This document shows, one piece after another, positions 11,548 to 21,250 of a stretch of DNA of 64,000 bases. The stretch comes from Lepidodermella squamata. Taxonomy: Eukaryota; Gastrotricha. The position numbers were made by a program, and so were the translations under genes. How positions within the stretch are numbered: position 1 is the stretch's first letter; the number at the start of each line of letters is the position of its first letter. The stretch lies in the NCBI GenBank assembly GCA_047495785.1, contig JBLDXI010000042.1:186001-250000 (forward strand), written 5' to 3'. The notes below the pieces were generated by a model, which worked only from the letters and a program-made list of their open reading frames with translations, made no database searches and had not been told where the DNA came from.

Positions 11548-12639
11548 TCACTCAAATTTCAAATAACGAAGCAAGGCAGGCGGCAAACCGCCCTCCAATC
11601 CATTATCTATAGCATCGAGTCGTTCCTTATAACCAATTGGCAGGCTGTTGAGAATCACCATTCTGCACATTGCCTGTAGCTTCATCGGAAAAAGCTGACG
11701 TGCACGATGCATCACAATATGTCGCATTCTCTTGACGTGCCTGTTTTCGTCGGGTCGCGGCTTGAACTTCTCCGGGTTAAAAGATGATGTCATTCTTGCG
11801 AAGAGGAGAATTTCAAACAAGCGATGGTCTAGTTGATTCTTGCGATCCTTGATAATGTCATCATATGCCCATCTTGTCAATATGAGGTTAGTGAAAAAAT
11901 CAGTTTTAGCGCAGCATTTAAACATCATACCAGCCTTAACCAGGGTTTTGAAAAACTCAGCCATGTCACCGCCTGTGAAAACACAAAACACCATGCTTTC
12001 TTTAACAAATGATTCTGACGCGCGGTGAAACAAGTAAGCCAGACAAGACCCCCATATTCCAAATTCTTTAGGATGATGGGTTGTATCAAGATGCGCACCT
12101 GATTCGATGAGAAACTTTGCAATCTCATGATAATTATTGACGCAGGCAGCATTCAGTGGAGATAAATCTCCGCTTGGGATGTTCAAATTCGCCCCACGGG
12201 CTACCAGAAGTTCAACCAAAGGCTTCAGCCGATAGGCCACACACAATTTCAGAGCAGTCTCTTCGATTGAACTGACGTAATCAATTTCGGCACCGTGGTC
12301 TAGTAACACGCCAACTGTTATTGAACGATCCTCGACGCGGTCTCTATCTCGATGTCGTAGTGTAGTTTGCTGTGAAACATGGTTGAGTTCAAGCTCTGCG
12401 ACATCTGGGTCACAAGCTGCTGTTAAGCACGAATCGAAATAATCCTCAGTTTCCAAACTGACTCTCCGCGTTGATAACAGGTAACTGAGGCATTTGTGGC
12501 TTGATGTAGCGCTGACTACTCGAGCGATTTTATCGACGCCCAGCACTGGAACAGCGTTATCGAGGTCAGACGTGAAGTAGGCAAGGTCGTCATCTTCGCA
12601 GGCTTGGGCGAATTTCGCAGAGTTGAAATTGCTGCTCAT
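11548..12639 (-). CDS. Ankyrin-repeat / SOCS-box (ASB-like) protein, copy 1
   Basis: A one-exon, 363-residue protein starting MSSNFNSAKFAQACEDDDLAYF, the start shared by its two paralogues. Residues about 100-200 hold degenerate ankyrin repeats (VGVLLDHGAEIDY, TALKLCVAYRLKPLVELLVA, SPLNAACVNNYHEIAKFLIE). The C-terminus reads PMKLQAMCRMVIL followed by LPPALLRYLKF. It fits a SOCS box with an Elongin-binding BC box (L-x3-C-x3-I) and a Cul5-type Leu-Pro element. ASB proteins are substrate receptors of Cullin-RING ubiquitin ligases; that role is inferred. The middle (FTGGDMAEFFKTLVKAGM) is conserved among the copies but not assigned. Confidence 0.75.
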   Translation of the reverse strand: MSSNFNSAKFAQACEDDDLAYFTSDLDNAVPVLGVDKIARVVSATSSHKCLSYLLSTRRVSLETEDYFDSCLTAACDPDVAELELNHVSQQTTLRHRDRDRVEDRSITVGVLLDHGAEIDYVSSIEETALKLCVAYRLKPLVELLVARGANLNIPSGDLSPLNAACVNNYHEIAKFLIESGAHLDTTHHPKEFGIWGSCLAYLFHRASESFVKESMVFCVFTGGDMAEFFKTLVKAGMMFKCCAKTDFFTNLILTRWAYDDIIKDRKNQLDHRLFEILLFARMTSSFNPEKFKPRPDENRHVKRMRHIVMHRARQLFPMKLQAMCRMVILNSLPIGYKERLDAIDNGLEGGLPPALLRYLKFE

Positions 12640-12824
12640 TTTAAAACTGCGTAAAGGCTTAATGATAACAAGTTGTAAACGGGCACTTCCAGATGATAAG
12701 GAACACGCGATATGCTACATATTAGGAAATAGTGTTATCTGGATGGGTAGGAGAAATTTAATCTTCGTAAACAACTGCTGGGTCTAAACGACTCAATTAT
12801 TTCTGTCAAGAATGTCAATGTCTT

Positions 12825-13115
12825 CTTGACCTAATGCGGTTGAGAATCGCCATCCTGCCCATCGCTTTTGTAGTATGCAGTGCAGTGTAGAAGATGGACA
12901 TTTTGCCGAAAGGGGGATATAGGTATAAGGGTCCTCCATCGCTCAAGTTTCCGTAGGGGCAAGGGAAAAAATCATCAGGGTCCCCCTGTGGTTAGGCTTC
13001 GAGCCTTCGGACAGTCCCCCCGTCCCCCCGCCATCTTCGACACTGATGCAGTGAAACAGTGAAACAGTCGACTTCAAGCTGTTGAACAACTGGATCGCAA
13101 GCTGCTTATAGGCAC
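12825..13115 (-). pseudogene. Relic of a fourth ankyrin-SOCS gene
   Basis: 12838-12864 matches the 3' coding part of the ASB-like genes (GTTGAGAATCGCCAT). It runs directly into TTTTGTAGTATGCA from their middle. After about 150 bp of unrelated GC-richer sequence, 13045-13110 again matches the copy ending at 28337 (GCAGTGAAACAGTG, GACTTCAAGC, GATCGCAAGCTGCT). Large internal deletions and an insertion make it non-coding. Confidence 0.65.
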
Positions 13116-14188
13116 GTATAACTCGAAGAGAAAAATGTAAACTTGTCCGATTCTGTGCGGCCCAGCACTCAACTAGGTAACTTGTTTTGGTTGCGGCCCG
13201 CAAGCCTTGTTATCAATCATTCTTGAATAGCTTTAAGGTACAAGCGATGCCAGGAAGTCCAACTGAGTCATCCATATTTTAATGCAATTTAAGCCCATTT
13301 TCGGGTTGAGAATGCCCAAAAAAGCGACAGATAAAGCTCGCGAATTGATTTTTCAAGTATAGGCCGCAAAATGTTTCGAAAGAGTGAAAAATCAACACCC
13401 CTTCCCCAAATGCAAATCGCGGCTACGCCACTGAGCTTAACGCTGTTAATATCATTAATAAAGCCACTCATTCCCTTATTCTTTCATTCACGGCAATCCG
13501 TTTTTTCAAATGCCCGTACTTTGTAAATAAATTCCAGGTAGTATTTTCCAGTTTCATTTTGCGATAAGCAGAAATGACAGTGTTAGCTCATAAAAATTGC
13601 TTAAAAAACTTGAACTTATTTGATAATTCTTAATACATACTCAGTAAATTACTCGTGAATGTCAACTTTTTGTTACATTTTCTGTGTTTCAAATTACATG
13701 GCAATAGAACTAGCGTCTGAACAGCAGCAATGTCTGTTGAGTTTCACTCACGTTTTAAACAGGCGGCACGCTGTGTTCTTACAATACAGTGGTAGCGGCC
13801 CGCCGGCTAGCATCTAAGTCATGCGGCCCGCTGGGATGGAAAATGAGTCAGAAAATGGCCTACTGCGGAAAAAAGTTGAGAAGCACTGGGATAGGGCATT
13901 GAGTGACATAAAACGTGGCTGCGTGCCGTTTGCAAATTCAGCTCGAATAAATTCAATATGCATAACTCGTCAGTTTCCTATTCTGTTGTTCTCTATCCCA
14001 TCGGATGTCTGAATTATGAATATGGGCTTCAGAGTTGAATTCATGGGAAATCCTCTCATTTTTGCGAAATCTATTGATATCGCCCCCTATACTTAGTCGG
14101 TGAGTTACAAATAGGAAAAATTTGAATTTCAAATTTCAAATGACGAGGAAATAAAGTGGAGCATCAGTCATATCGATCGCCAATTTAT
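13116..14188. other. Intergenic; fragment of a dispersed repeat
   Basis: No gene recognised. 13927-13955 (CGTGCCGTTTGCAAATTCAG and onward) matches the end of the repeat found at 29460-29505 and, inverted, at 63755-63800. Confidence 0.45.
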
Positions 14189-15445
14189 TTAGCTAGCATA
14201 AAATTTCGAGTTCCAGCTGCATGCTAAATGATAAAACCATAAACCATACGTTATGATGTTAAGAAATGCTAGAACTATGACAAACACTAGAAATGCTATA
14301 AAATCCACAATATCCCGAACGCTAATTTGTTTCCTCAAACAAGCAAGATTGATCGGTCTATCAGCTGCTTCAGGGAATCGATTGATTATCGTGCACATCA
14401 CACCGCAGTAAAGCGTGCAAAGCATAGCAAAAATTGTCTGGCCGAGGATGTAATACGAAATCACTATATGCCGTGGTGTTCGTGGTAAAACAGCAGAAAT
14501 CTGACTTTGAAGCACGAATATCGACATCATGATAGTTGCGGCGAACGTCGGCCGATCCGGAGCATCAGGCGGAACCAGGAAGCTGCCCAGAACAAGGATA
14601 GTGAGAATAAAGCTCGGAGCTATGAGGCAGAGAACGAAATAATCGGGCTTCCTTTCGAGCTCAAACTTGAAAGTGACCCTTTGCAACTTGTAATTGGCAC
14701 TTTTGATAGTATCGTCTTGAAACTTCACGTCAGAGCTGACGTTCAACAATTTCCAGTTAGCGTTGTCTGGCATAAAATCTTGGGATAGCCCTAGAATGTA
14801 GGCGTCTTTAACTGCGATATTCTCGAGGATTGCGCTGAGCTTCAGCCTGATTTCACATGTTTGGCTATCGAACGGGAAATCGAACAGTTGTAAATTGCAT
14901 GACGAAACAATAACGCCGTAGAAGGCATGCGTGAAAAGGCCCGTTGACATGTTCACCTCCATTCGCCTCAGCGAGCCGTCGACGCTCGCTTCCATGCCGA
15001 TATTCGTCAGACTGTTTTCATGCATCAGATCAGGCACCCAGAACATTTCAGGTTCGATTCGGATATTTTCAAGGATTTTACGCCATTCCAGGTCGTGGTA
15101 GGCCTTTGCAACGCACGGCACAATCCAATTGACAATGACAATGCCTACAACTGTTAGCGTTTCGCCTACATCGTCGATTTCGCGAAATCGCTCGCCGTAG
15201 AAGGAAACGTTGATTTTCGTTGGGACACCATCGGCTTCTGACGGTGAATTGATGTGACGACCGACGTTGCACCGTGATAGGATGAAGTCTGTCGTGGAAG
15301 AGTTGTTGAAGCAGAATGCTATGTTACTCAAAAACAGCAGAGCGAATAAACTAATCATTGGTTTCCAGCAAAAACTCCTAAAATAGCGTCTAATAGTTAC
15401 TCTAATACAATGGCGAATTCTTCCCACTTTAGCAATACGTGACAA
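14189..15445 (-). CDS. Cys-loop (pentameric) ligand-gated ion channel subunit
   Basis: A one-exon, 418-residue subunit. A signal peptide starts at an internal Met (codon at 15358; MISLFALLFLSNIAF), so that Met may be the real start. The extracellular domain ends with the signature Cys loop CNLQLFDFPFDSQTC (13 residues between the cysteines). Four membrane segments follow: DYFVLCLIAPSFILTILVLG (M1), TFAATIMMSIFVLQSQISAV (M2), VISYYILGQTIFAMLCTLYC (M3) and DIVDFIAFLVFVIVLAFLNI (M4). The M3-M4 loop is only about 20-25 residues, very short for an animal channel. Loop C lacks the vicinal Cys pair of nicotinic alpha subunits. The M2 sequence is atypical, so ion selectivity and ligand cannot be called. 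Confidence 0.85.
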   Translation of the reverse strand: MSRIAKVGRIRHCIRVTIRRYFRSFCWKPMISLFALLFLSNIAFCFNNSSTTDFILSRCNVGRHINSPSEADGVPTKINVSFYGERFREIDDVGETLTVVGIVIVNWIVPCVAKAYHDLEWRKILENIRIEPEMFWVPDLMHENSLTNIGMEASVDGSLRRMEVNMSTGLFTHAFYGVIVSSCNLQLFDFPFDSQTCEIRLKLSAILENIAVKDAYILGLSQDFMPDNANWKLLNVSSDVKFQDDTIKSANYKLQRVTFKFELERKPDYFVLCLIAPSFILTILVLGSFLVPPDAPDRPTFAATIMMSIFVLQSQISAVLPRTPRHIVISYYILGQTIFAMLCTLYCGVMCTIINRFPEAADRPINLACLRKQISVRDIVDFIAFLVFVIVLAFLNIITYGLWFYHLACSWNSKFYAS

Positions 15446-16007
15446 TAATGGCTTGAGGTAAACATTTTTTTCTCAATTAGTCAGGATTACTAATAAATAT
15501 TAGTCTTACAAATGTTTGCATTGGTTTTTACTAGTGAGTTCCGGCAATCCTGTTTCTGTTTACTCAGCAGTGTCCTTCTTGAAGATTTACTACCATTTTA
15601 CTTTTCGGGGGTTTGCCTTTTCCCTTTCCCTGAAAATCACGGAAAATCACGGAACTTTTGACATGTACATGGTCAGGATGATGACGCGATGAGGGCACAT
15701 CATGGCATAGTGTGCGAAGTAGGATCCGGGAGCTGAGGTGTTTTCTAGCACGTTTCTAGAACCTAGCTGAAGAAACCAAATCCCCCCCCCCCCCTGTGGA
15801 TTTTTTAGCCTTCCTCTGTTAGGAGTCCCGAAGCTGGGGTGTCGCGACCCTCCACCACCTCTGTACTGCGCACCCTGCATAGAAAGTAACAGTAAGCTCA
15901 GACGATCTTGGTAACACGTAACACGGCACACGACTTTCAGTACACATTTTAATTATGAAAAAGACTCGAGTCAACAAACGAGATTTATTCAATTAGTTCG
16001 CACACAC
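15446..16007. other. Spacer with dispersed repeat copy 2
   Basis: Holds the repeat at 15731-15880 and the 3' flank of the minus-strand ankyrin gene. No gene recognised. Confidence 0.45.
15731..15880 (+). repeat. Dispersed repeat, copy 2
   Basis: Direct-orientation match to 9724-9868, with a longer poly-C tract at about 15782-15795. Confidence 0.7.
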
Positions 16008-16259
16008 TCAACCTGTGGACCACGCTCGACTCGCTCCTCGCATCGTCAGCAAATCGGCCGCTGCGGTTCTGTTTTGATAAATTGCTCGGTCAAGAGGCGT
16101 TTCACCATAGATATTCCTGACATCCTTATTTGCACCTCTATCCAGCAACAGTCGCGCTACATCGGCCCACCCGGACGAAACCGCAAAGATCAATGCTGTG
16201 TTGCCGTCTTTATCCTTGGCGTCGATAGCTGCCTTGCGATCCAGTAACAGTCGAACCAC
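16008..16259 (-). pseudogene. Out-of-frame last ankyrin repeats and C-terminus of chimeric locus 1
   Basis: Encodes VVRLLLDRKAAIDAKD, two further ankyrin repeats and the family C-terminus RGASRAWSTG-stop. The three paralogues end in the same RGASR motif, so this is the native end of the gene. It is disconnected from the main ankyrin exon by a small deletion within repeat 19 (about 16260-16285). There TALRKG should continue as an intact repeat but drops into another frame and stops at 16190. An assembly indel could produce the same picture. Confidence 0.75.
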
Positions 16260-19200
16260 TGCGACATGCCCTTTCGAAGCGCGGTCCGGCTATTGTTACC
16301 TTTAGCATCGGCGGAGGCGTTGCGATCCAGCAACAGCCGAGCTACCTCGAATGTCCCATACGAAGCAGCATATGACAAAGCCGTGTCGCCATTGGAATCG
16401 CTAGCCTCAATGGCGGCCTTGCGATCCAGGAAAAGACGAACCACCGCGACTTGACCGCTACTTGCTGCACGCATCATAGCCGTCGAACCGTAGTTATTCT
16501 TCGCCTCAATTGCAGCTTTACGGTCCAGCAATAGTCGAACTGCTTCGATTTGTCCAGCCATAGCCGCATGCATCAATGACGTCATACCTTCGTTATCCTT
16601 AGCCTCGATGGCAGCATTGCGGTCTAGCAACAGGCGAAGTACTTCGATATGCCGGGTCCCAGCAGAAAACATCAGCGCCGTAATACCAAACCCTTCCCTC
16701 GCATCGATAGCAGCGTTGCGATCTAGCAGCGGTCGAACTACTTCGATTTTCCCATTTATAGCAACATTCATCAACGCCGTTATGCCTGCGTTGTTCTTCA
16801 CCTCGATGTTAGCCTTGCGATCCAGTAATAAGCTGAGCACTTCGAGTCGCTCCATAATAGCCGCCCACATCAAAGCCGTTTGGCCATCGTCACTTCTAGC
16901 CTCGATCGAAGCGTTGCGATCAAGCAACAGTCGTACAGCTTCGACTTTTCCTGCCATAGCGGCCCTTATCAATGCCGTTTTACCTTCGTTATCCTTCGCC
17001 TCGATGTTAGCTTTGCGATCTAATAACAGTCGCAGTACTCCGATTTGCCCTTTAAAAGCCGCATAAATTAGCGCCGTCCAGTTATCCGTTCCCTTAGCCT
17101 CGATAGCAGCGTTGCGATCTAGTAACAGTCGAACCACTTCGACATTCCCACCTATAGAAGCAATCACCAACGCCGTCCAGCCATCGTTATTCTTAGCATC
17201 GATGGAAGCGTTCCGCTCCAGTAATAAGCGGAGAACATCGATTCGCCTCATATTAGCCGCAATAATCAACGCTGTGTTGCCGGCGTTATTTTTCGCCTCG
17301 ATTGCAGCGTTGCGATCCAGCAATAGTCGAACTGCTTCGATTCGCCCAGCCGAAGCCGCATACATCAACGCCGTCTTACCGTCGTTATCCTTGACCTCGA
17401 TGGCAGCACCGCGGGCTACCAGCAGTCGTAAGGTTTCAACTGGCGCGCTGATAGCCGCATACATCAACGCCGTCTTACCTCCATTATCCTTGGCTTCAAT
17501 GGCAGCATTGCGGTCTAGCAACAGTCGAACAACTTCGACATTCCCGATCCCAGCAGCAGACATCAACGCCGTCATGCCATTTTTTACCCTCGCCTCGATA
17601 GCGGCATTGCGATCTAGCAACAGGCGAATCACATCGGTCTTCTCTATCGCAGCCGCAATCACCAACGCTGTCCAGCCATCGTTATTCTCAGCCTCGATAG
17701 CAGCGTTGCGATCCAGTAATAAGCGGACGACTTCGGTTTGCCTATTACTAACAGCATACAGCAACGCCGTAAAACCATTCGCACCTTTAGCCTCGATCGA
17801 AGCGTTGTGATCAAGCAACATTCGTACGGCTTCGACTGATCCATATATAGCCGCCACCATCAACGCCGTCTTGCCATCGTTATCCTTGGCCTCGATGTCA
17901 GCGTTGCGATCCAGCATTAAGCGGAGTACTTCGATTTGCCCTTTAAAAGCAGCATACATCAACGCCGTCAAGCCGACGTTATTTTTAGCATTGATGGAAG
18001 CGTTTCGATCAAGCAACATTCGAGCCACTTCGTCATCCCCAAACATAGCCGCTTCCATCAAGGCAGTCCTTCCAAAGGCAGCGTCCTTCAGATTCACATC
18101 GGCACTGCGATTCACCAACAGCCGAGCAATCTCAAGTCGCAGGGCTGGTTTTCGGCTGGAACACAGCCAAACACCCAATAGCAGCGTGCTATTTCGTATA
18201 GCCGACCTATCGCAGGAGGACGCGTTTGGGTTGCGCCAGTTTGGGTCGAACTTGCCGCCAGTTGCATCGTCGATGTCGGCGACAAGTTGCCGCACTTGCT
18301 CAGCGTCGTCCGTCTCGGCTGTTACATTCCACAATTGGTCGTACACTTCGCGGATCTAAATGCCGACATGAAATAGAGATTACCAATTGCATTTAGAACA
18401 GAAAGGCATAGAGGTATAGAGAACTGATTGAACTAGAAAAACTGGTTTCACAAATGTGCGACAGGTACGAATTCAAGCGCGTAACAAATATTTTGGAGAA
18501 CCGCCCTCCCTTCTTACTACCGAATACTAACTGGTCTCTGCTGCTCTGACACGCAAGAACCAGGCTGGGACCACGTGAAGTTCGAGAGGCACAATATGGA
18601 AGCATTTCCTCGAATCGCAAAGTTTTGCTTGCAAGATATATTTCGCGTAGCTCCGATGCTCGACGGACCAGGGGATACGTTGCCGTTTCGGATCGTGCGA
18701 ACAGCACCGCAGCCTTGACGTCACACATTACATGGGACGAGAGTGAAGCAATATATTTACTAACCTGTTGGATTGCATCTTCCACTTAGCACTGGGCGAA
18801 ATGGAGGCACGCAAGAGGCAGTCGACACAGAGGCGGAGTAGGCATAGCCAGGGTTGCACTTAACACTCACCACGCCTCCTCTTTCCACCACTGTTCCAGT
18901 CCTCAGAACTGCGCCAGTATCTTCCGATGTTTCTGGGTCCACTCGGGTCACAAATCCCGCTGTCACATTCGGTACGGTACAAGACTGCGACGGAGTAGTT
19001 GTCTGGCTTCCAACATCTGTATTTTCCGAAATCCAATCAAGAACCTTGCAGACTCTGCTGTAGATAACTGGACTGTCTCCGCTGCATGACTCGTCGCCAA
19101 TCGAAATTAGGCCAAGCAGGTAAGTTCTCCTCGACATCGAACACATTAGCGGGCCCCCAGAATCAGCGAAGCAAACGTCGCTACCATCGGCGGCTAAACA

Positions 19201-20209
19201 CATTTTCGAATCGGTGATGTTGAGTGGATAAGAACGGCCTCGGGAATAATCCGTCGAGCAATTTCGGTAGGACTGAACTTGAAGATTGAGCTTCCTCGGG
19301 ACCTCAGATATTCTGACTGAAATACATACATGCCTCGTAAAATCGGATGCTCTGTTATCATTTAAGTCACTTTATCACTCTTTCGAGCGAAATTTCCCCA
19401 ATCCCACCCAAGTAAAGTGATGCATGATAATTTTAAATAATTTTACACCTGCATTCAAATCCACCTCGGACCTCGGAATTAGCTGGTTTATAAATCGGGC
19501 AAATAATTGAATGAAGCGTGACCTACTTTGTGACAAATGACGCCAGCCAACTGCGACTGCCGAATCGCATCCGTCGATCGAATTCGTTGTCAATGAGTTG
19601 GCTCGGCAGATAGTACTCGCATCAGGTAGGCAAATCGGCCTGATCTCCTGCGAGAATCTAGTGACTGGGCTCATCAACCGCAGGAGAGCGAAGTCAAAAT
19701 CGTAGAAATTCGGACTTCCACTGTATTGCGGATGGACTAAAGGTGGCAGAACCACGAGGGATTCGCGAGAGGCTGTCTCTGAACGAACGCTGATGTTATG
19801 ACGCCCCAACAACGCCTTGATCCTGTTCACAAAACCAATTTCAGCCATCTGTTCAGAGAAAATAACAGAATTACCTACATAATTGGGGTGCTTCCGGCAT
19901 TCAAAATGCAATCAGCAGCTGTTATCAGCCATTGCTTCGATATTAGAGTAGCGCCGCAATATGAGGCTGACGTTTCGCGGTTGTGATAAATTTCTAGCAT
20001 AACCTTGAACGAGCATCCGTTTTCGGCTATTAGAAACTTATTTGAATGACACAAACCAGCCATGGGTAGTCGTTCGGTCCCGTCGGGTGACTGCCAGGGC
20101 CGCTTGATTTAGGCATCGCAGTAGGGATTACAGTGCCACATCCGAGATCTTGAGCAATTACAACTCCGTAAATCAGCCAATGGTAAACAAAAGCTATAAG
20201 AAGAAGCAT
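16190..20209 (-). CDS. Secreted trypsin-like / CCP / CCP / ankyrin-repeat chimera, locus 1
   Basis: Six exons join in phase: 20209-20057, 20003-19879, 19822-19527, 19316-18765, 18713-18532 and 18355-16190 (about 1157 residues). Exon 1 gives a signal peptide (MLLLIAFVYHWLIYGVVIAQ). Exons 2-4 give an S1 protease domain with ISKQWLITAADC (catalytic His replaced by Asp), FDFALLRL (Asp kept) and ADSGGPL (Ser kept). The usual Arg/IVGG activation site is missing. Exon 4 also holds CCP1 and exon 5 holds CCP2 (CGAVRTIRNGNVSPG...TWSQPGSC). The last exon has at least 18 near-identical 33-residue ankyrin repeats and is truncated by a frameshift. Likely a secreted, catalytically dead protease homologue; function unknown. 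Confidence 0.8.
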
Positions 20210-21250
20210 TTCGAAATTTTCCTGCTGAAGTTGAGCTGAAGCCGCAACAAAAGGCTTGATAAATGCAAATTATCCTCCTCATTGTTAAGTTCTACGTGAA
20301 ACGTGTTCTCAAGTGTATTTGTTAGAAAAACTTGATGGCAATTTGTTTACAATGAAGAATAATTCTATGAAAACTATGGAAAACCTCAGGGTAGATTCAA
20401 ATCAAACAAATTTTAAACACGATAAGAGGAAAAAAGTTTTGCAAGTGAAATTAAGTGCCAAGGAAGCACTTCGCCAAGGAAGCAGTTAAAGGTGCGCACT
20501 CTTGCCTAATTTTATTGGATAACATTTATTGGATACAGTATATTTCCAATACAATGAACGCTGTTCGTGCCATCAAATTCGTTCACTATAACGAAAGTCC
20601 ACTACAGTGATAATTGAAAAGGGCAACGTTGAAAAGGGCAAGGGCAAGGGTTTAAATGGCTTCAACACTCATAATATTACTGCAAATGCATCTGCGACGA
20701 ATATATAATAAAAAGAAACCTGATTGTTAGGCGAAAAGTAATCAGTAATAGTCATTTGAACAGTTCTGATAGCCGCCAACAGCTCGGCGCCCGCTTTTTG
20801 AAGCTTCTCCAAGGGGCGAGACTGGAGCCATGACAACTGCTGGTCCATTTGAGCCGTGCGAAAGTTGCGCCAAAGACACTTACTCCAAACCAATCTATAC
20901 TGGTTGGAGTTTAAACCGAATACCCTGCTATTCTGAGAACCTTGTTACGGTCGCCTGTCGAATTCAGATAGAATGGCCCCGGTACTTTGTTTAACCGGTT
21001 TCACCATGTTACCACGGCTAGAATCCCCTTTAATTATTTCGAAATGCGAAAAAAATCGGCAAAATACACTTTTCATTTTGCAGCGGTCATTTATTCATTT
21101 ACAGCTCTAGAAGATCGGTGTGAGAATGAGAAAGGGAGAAAATAAAAATCTCTGTCTATCATCCATACGGCCATTTATAAGCGCGACGGTTCACAGAAAA
21201 TCCTGAGTTGAAACGTGAGAGAAACGAGTTCCTATATGCGATCACCCATA
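20210..21250. other. Spacer between chimeric loci 1 and 2
   Basis: Apart from the weak ORF at 20669-20893, nothing coding is recognisable. Short runs such as CAAGGGCAAGGG and GGAAAACC are low-complexity only. Confidence 0.4.
20669..20893 (-). other. Unassigned ORF fragment with a PCNA-box-like motif
   Basis: A 74-codon frame contains FRTAQMDQQLSWLQSRPLEK and then VQMTITDYFSPNN. The Q-x2-I-x2-Tyr-Phe pattern is that of a PIP box, as seen at the C-terminus of pogo-like transposases among other proteins. The frame extends upstream without a stop for about 12 more codons (to about 20930). No catalytic domain is visible. It may be a transposon relic or an exon of an unrecognised gene. Confidence 0.3.

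Noticed and set aside
16266-18359. Long plus-strand frames (up to 232 codons) opposite the ankyrin exon of locus 1, rich in ALRSSNSRT-like repeats
   Set aside because: They are mirror images of the repetitive ankyrin codons and carry no domain of their own. The same shadows occur opposite genes 3 and 4.
18393-18785. A frame over the CCP2 exon reading AVLFARSETATYPLV, conserved in four loci and superficially pentraxin-like
   Set aside because: The splice phases (1 in, 0 out) select a different frame, which gives a perfect four-Cys CCP module. The apparent conservation of the other frame follows from DNA conservation.
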